Positions 59,320 through 64,000 of a stretch of 64,000 nucleotides of DNA are shown piece by piece. Position numbers and translations under genes: made by a program. The notes beneath the pieces are model-generated. The model was not told the origin of the DNA. It saw nothing but the letters and a program-made list of their open reading frames with translations, and searched no databases. The DNA lies in assembly GCA_022494885.1 (NCBI GenBank), contig JAGVSM010003534.1:248001-312000 (forward strand), in the 5' to 3' direction. Source of the stretch: Micrasema longulum. Taxonomy: Eukaryota > Arthropoda > Insecta > Trichoptera > Brachycentridae. Each line of letters starts with the position of its first letter. The first letter of the stretch is position 1.

Positions 59320-62300
59320 AGGAGTAGTAATTTTTCAAAACCAAACAGGTGACAACCCTCCGCAAAACTGAGCCACAGGAGCCATTTTCTGGAACTAATT
59401 ACTTCAAAATGGCCGAAACTATTTAAAAATCTCTAAATATGTCCCTACGGTGATTAGCTACATCAAATGTTCTATCTATCGTGAAAGATATATTTTAGTT
59501 ATTTTATATCTGGACAAATTTGTACCGCCGGGCAAAATGTTAAGCTGAAGTAGTTTATTGGTGTTCTTTAGAACCCAAATAAGATAATTTGCGTTTTTTT
59601 GCCCCTAGTTGGGGCCTTTCTAATTAATTAACAATAATAACTAATTAATTAATAGTAATTAATTAACAGATCACCTAAAATTGATAAGAAAGAGGTACCT
59701 GAACTTTGCCTGTCTGTAAATGCTATTCTATGGCTCAATTTTGTTACTAGATACCGAATTGATAGTAACTACCAGAAAAGGCATTTACATTTACATAAAC
59801 AAGGCTAGCACAACGTGAAAGTTTGTCAGTACTGAGGTTTGTAAACAAGTATGGCCAAAGAACACTTCATCATATAATTACAAATTTTTTAAATAAGATT
59901 CCTAAGATGATTTTAAAAGAAAATGTTGACAAAGCTTTTAAAAAAAAAAATTAAATGGTTAATGTGTAACAACTTTATATTGATTTTCATTTAATGTCAT
60001 CTTTTTTAATTTTTATAAATAAATTTTGTGTAAAAATTAGGTATGTTAAAAAATGATATTTTTCTTGCCTTTTTTTAATGGAAAAGTTTTGGGAGTTTTT
60101 GGGTAAATATTGCTAATTTCGTTTTGGCAAACGGTGAAGTAAATGAGTAATCGTCAAATTTTGAATAGGAAGAAAATAACTTAACGACGTAATAACAATA
60201 AATTATTAGCTAAAATATGTCGGAGTGTGAAGAAAGGAATTAGCCATTCTTAGATTTTAAATGCGCGGGCTTTAATATATTTTCATGCCTCCCCTGGGGA
60301 ACATAAATTCATAAAGAAAGAAAAAAGTTGCGAATGGAACAACAGGAAATATTATGATAAATCAGACTAAACTTAGAGAAGTCACCCCGCGAGGGTGGAA
60401 AATAATTACAACGGAATATTATATATAATGCATGAAGGCAATTCTATTCAATTTAAGGGATGTTATAATTGTTAACGCTCTAATACTTCTGTGCAATTTT
60501 GTTTTTTTACCGCACATTGCACTGCGCCGCAATAAAGCTTAAAGTATTGTTAAGAAATATTAGTTTTATGGAGTAGTAAAAAAACGTTTTTTTTGTTTGT
60601 GTACATGATTATTTCTCATAATTTTTTTTCTTTCTGTAGTCGTAAAGTAATTTTTCATTATATTATTTATTTTTTTACAGCAACAAGTCGGTTTCTGAAA
60701 ACAGGCATTGCCCATATAGAAACTTATAGATCCATCCAAATATTCAACTAACTGCTTCGCATAATCGATTACTTATCCTTGGTGCATAAATAAGTTGCTG
60801 GATAGTAATTATATATTTGTGATTTTTTAAATACACAAATAAAAACAAAAATAAGTCCGCAAATTAACTACGTGTGTAAAAAACCTGAAGACAAATAATA
60901 ATGCAATATTACACACATATTTTGTTTTTTTAAATAAAGTTAATTTATTTATTAGTATTAGTGGACGGTGTTTGAGGCCTATATTGAGTATATTCAGAAA
61001 AAAATATTTATTAGTAATATTTTGAGCTGGTAAAAAATTTAACTTTCTATTAATTAGAGGTTGATAAAAATAATGCAGAAAATGATCAAACAAAAATTTG
61101 TATAAAAAACGATCTTAAATTTTTATTTTAAATAATTGTACATATTTTTTAATGTAAAGAGGATTATCTTAAGGGATAATGAGATTCGTGTTTTTTCAGA
61201 TTTGTTTTTATTTGAAGTTAAACACGCTTGTAATGGATTTTCTTACACTTATCCAATGTTGTATCAGTTTCTACAGGACGGGAATAATAATATTAGGTAG
61301 CTACGAGGTAAGATGGATGAACATCGCGGATTAATCCGAAGTCTAAAACTCATCGATTGTTCTTGCACAATAAGATTATCTCTTTCAAGACAGACTTATT
61401 GCCTTATTACGAGGGTTTTCATCGCGCCAAGTGCCTAGGGAGTAAAATCTTTGAAACTCGCAAAAGGTTATTTCAAAGGATATTATTTTGTTTCAATCAC
61501 CAATTCGTTACAAAGAGAGAGAAAATGTTTATGTTTGAGAGCGGCAAATTAAAATATCTGTAATTTAACTGGATGAAAGGAGCGCTATTATAGGCAACCA
61601 TGCTTTTCCACTTGGGTTGTTAGTTTGATCTCATTCCGGACGTAATTTGTTTTCTTGGCTTAGTACATGTGAACAATCCGAATTACTGAAGATGAAACGT
61701 CTTGAATATAGGAAGCAATACACCAATCAGTTTGTACTAAGTTTTAGCTGATAATACTACTATGTGTTCAATTGTTCTGCTAAAAGTACCTATTTCTTTC
61801 AGCGCATTTTAAAATTGATAGTTTTTATCACGTCATATTTTCGGTCAAATTTATTACATCAGTTCTGAACATTATGGGGAAAAAATATAAAGGGGTCTTT
61901 TTTTTCAGAAAACATACAGTCATACATAAAAAGTATTAAAAACCACGATTTTAAAACATAAAAAGACCAATTGAGTTTTCATAAATTATGCAAAAGATTT
62001 AAATGTGACAAAAAAAAAAAATAAACAAGAAACTCAAGTGAGAAAATAATAATTATTAACATTTTCATTTTCGATGGAGGTTATCATTAAACCAACATTA
62101 AAAGACGATAGGCCGCATACTTCGCTCCCATGTCCCGCGGAGAAAAAAATCGTCGGTCGGCGTGCATCTATAATGTTGGCAAAAATAATACTTTCATATT
62201 GAGGGATTTTTAACTCTTATTGAATGTTCCCTGATCATATGATAAGCGTGATGCCATGAGTAGGCGAGCTTTCTGAAGAAGAACAGTACCGCAGATTGCA

Positions 62301-62325
62301 GTAAATAATGTGTTAGATTTGATTA
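59320..62325. other. Intron, mostly AT-rich
   Basis: 60240-60550 is a more complex block, a candidate regulatory element. The TAATTA-rich tract at 59619-59668 is listed separately. No exons seen; the short frames at 60827-61093 and 61357-61563 have no domain. Confidence 0.4.
59619..59668. promoter_or_regulatory. Cluster of TAATTA/TTAATTAA motifs
   Basis: CTAATTAATTAA occurs with two further copies in 50 bp. TAATTA is the core site of many homeodomain proteins. In AT-rich DNA this may also be slippage, so regulatory meaning is inference. Confidence 0.3.
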
Positions 62326-62334
62326 AAAAGGAAA

Positions 62335-62556
62335 TTTTTACTGCCTACCGGAAAAAGCTGATTTAGTAGATTGGCGGTAATGCACGCTGACCAACGACAT
62401 GCCCTTCTACAGCTCATAGAAAGAGGAAAGATAAAGGGCAGATGGGGTGTGGGACGTAAAAAAACATCACGGCTAAGGAATTTTCGGGAGTGGTTTGGAA
62501 TACTAAATGCAGCAGTGCTCATCAGAATTCCCAGGATCGAGAGGAATTCTGAATGA
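62335..62556 (+). pseudogene. Non-LTR retrotransposon C-terminal fragment
   Basis: Residues about 13-45 of the local frame (LLQLIERGKIKGRWGVGRKK, then TSRLRNFREWFG) match the motif GKI-G-RG-GR-(2)-S-LRN-REW, which ends many endonuclease/reverse-transcriptase proteins of insect LINEs (from memory). Only this tail is present. Confidence 0.75.
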
Positions 62557-62899
62557 CGGGAGTGCTACAAGTAGAAAAAATAAATAGGCTATCTACGTTT
62601 TTATTTTCTGAATTAGTTAATCAACTCCTGGTGCCGCTACCAGCCTCGGTCCTAAGCGCTTCGCAGCGGGTCTTCAGCATTCCGCTGTCCTGTACACAGA
62701 TTTTCTGCATATTCCTCAACCATCACAATTTTGACCGATAACTCTTTTCCCTTTAATTTTTCCAAACATTAATAAGCGAGAAACGCATATTTACTTTTTC
62801 ATAAAGTATAGCCTTGTCGAGCCATTAAAAGTTTACGTTTTTTATTGACCATTTCTAAAGCTACCGTGTCGGTTAGGTATTCTTATTGTCCAAGACCAT

Positions 62900-63380
62900 T
62901 ATCAATATGTACATCTATCGCATTTCATTTTACTTATAATAGTATATATAACGCCTACAAAACACCTATTTTTCTCTATGGATGCAAATCGTGGCACATT
63001 ACTAGGGCCCAAAACAGCAAAATACTGAGTTATGAGAATAGGTGTGTAAGAATAATCTCGGGTGTACGGTGGTTTGACTTCGTGAGGAATGAAGTAATAA
63101 GAGAACGGACGCGGCGAACTCCGGTTACAACTGTCATTAAGCTGGCTAGGCCATAATCTGCGAATGCCTCCTGAGAGCTTTAACCACGCTTGCCTGCTTT
63201 ACAGGGCATCAGGTTCTCGACGCCCTGGACGTCCACTGCTTACTGTTCGTCGACAGTTTATGCCAAAACTTCGGGACGAGAACTGACTTGGGAAGACGCA
63301 AAGAAGTTGGCAGCCGATAAAGATGCATGAAGGATTTTTGTGAATACCATATGCTCCAACTAGGGAGTGGACATGGAAAG
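62900..63380 (+). pseudogene. Second LINE C-terminal fragment, frameshifted
   Basis: KTPIFLYGCKSWHITRAQNS, then ENRCVRIISGVRWFDFVRNE, parallels the YGCE-W ... RC-R-I-GV-W-D-VRNE block of LINE proteins. After a shift at about 63150 another frame continues LRMPPESFNHACLLYRASGS and RRPGRPLLTVRRQF, the usual GH-LRMP ... R-GG/GRP block. It ends with TREWTWKADD near 63385. Broken by a frameshift and a stop. It is separated from the fragment at 62335 by about 340 bp and in an order that suggests a different copy or element. Confidence 0.75.
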
Positions 63381-63399
63381 CTGATGATAAATGATAGCT

Positions 63400-64000
63400 A
63401 ACAGATTAAAAGAACATTTCGTTTTTAAACTTAATAAGGGAATTATTTTAATACCTTATCAACATAATAAGTTATTTAGAATCTATAAATGATTATTATT
63501 TTTATTTTATTATTTATGAACCTAGTTAAATTGTCTCTGCGCCATTTGGATTTTTTACTGGAACAAATTATAACAAATCAATTACAAATAATTTACACAA
63601 TTTAAAATTTAATTTAATTTTACACAGTTCAAGTGATTTACCCCATTTTTCGCAAGTTATAAACACCTATCTATGTTTTGAAATTAGAAACAAGTTCTAG
63701 TAGAGCCTAAATGTGTAAAGGTTTTTTTCATTTATGATATGAACATAGTCTTTATATTTGTAACAAAATAATACCTATCCCAAATCCCGGTGCCGAAAAG
63801 AGGAAATACAAAACGACTGAAATAAGTTAAATAAAGAAACGTGTTGTAAGGCAAACGGGAGAATGTATTTTAAATCCTGCAAATCCGGAACCATATTGTT
63901 ACACGGGCATCATAATGGTAATCTTCTTATTTCACCGCTGAGTAGATTCGGTGGAGGAGGTGAATATCATTTCGGTGCGCATGTCTAACGAGATGAGATA
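63400..64000. other. AT-rich intron end, no gene seen
   Basis: No recognised repeat or exon. 63780-64000 is slightly less AT-rich. Confidence 0.4.

Larger units (their letters stand above)
51877..64000 (-). other. dac: Inferred dac intron upstream of the exon (continues beyond the window)
   Basis: The acceptor AG lies at 51878-51877 on the minus strand, preceded by a good pyrimidine tract. No sequence resembling the preceding Dachshund exon (a helical segment with Leu-Leu-Lys-Val-Ala-Ala-Asp-Asn) was recognised up to 64000, so at least 12.1 kb of intron follow. It contains SINE and LINE remnants, one small MITE and several complex islands. Confidence 0.55.

Noticed and set aside
58745..59365. 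206-codon minus-strand open frame
   Set aside because: It runs antisense through the family-1 SINE and the LINE 3' untranslated region; no domain, and the peptide is just the SINE read backwards.

Overview
The window reads as AT-rich arthropod DNA, most likely from an insect. There are no bacterial-style operons, most long reading frames are shadows, spliced exons are visible, and the sequence carries tRNA-derived SINEs, several degraded non-LTR retrotransposons and many foldback (MITE-like) elements. Some repeat ends look lepidopteran to me, but that is memory-based and the insect order is not established.

One host protein-coding exon stands out: 51793-51876 on the minus strand. It is 84 nt long, has clean splice sites, and encodes 27 full codons that closely match the C-terminal coiled-coil (Dachbox-C) segment of Dachshund as I remember it. 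If so, nearly the whole window is dachshund (dac) intron: at least 51.8 kb downstream of the exon (window 1-51792) and at least 12.1 kb upstream of it (51877-64000). I looked for the neighbouring dac exons by eye and found none.

Layout, left to right. 370-2155 (minus): a three-exon transposase gene with a THAP zinc finger and a DDE nuclease domain. 3180-6680: nested repeats, including a 430-bp foldback element and a region full of direct and inverted CTGGCTG motifs. 7-12 kb: AT-rich intron with one complex, possibly regulatory block (about 9480-9960). 12010-13250: an old SINE, a 41-bp degenerate tandem array and a tRNA-like element. 14.4-15.15 kb: two foldback repeats. 18.8-21.4 kb: three retroelement remnants, including an R1-like LINE tail. 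22.6-23.1 kb: a foldback MITE. 26.8 kb: a 20-bp minisatellite with a 60-bp higher-order period. 30.4-31.5 kb: second copies of repeats also found at 3.8-5.2 kb. 32.87-33.25 kb: a diffuse 21-bp periodic array. 34-36 kb: a SINE, a GC island and a second copy of another repeat. 40.6-41.2 kb: a foldback with arms of about 205 bp. 47.05-47.73 kb: a Harbinger-like deletion derivative that may keep the start of a Myb-like gene. 54.5 kb: a 129-bp MITE with a TTA target duplication. 55.27-55.64 kb: a 37-bp tandem array. 57.5-59.3 kb: two SINEs flanking a LINE 3' end. 62.3-63.4 kb: two more LINE C-terminal fragments.

The genes do not form a pathway. The picture is a very long developmental-gene intron loaded with transposon debris, with islands of complex, repeat-free sequence that are plausible cis-regulatory elements. 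I found no convincing new multi-gene system. The most interesting unexplained signals are the 21-bp array, the shared repeat blocks of unknown class, and the odd 47-nt intron of the THAP transposase.
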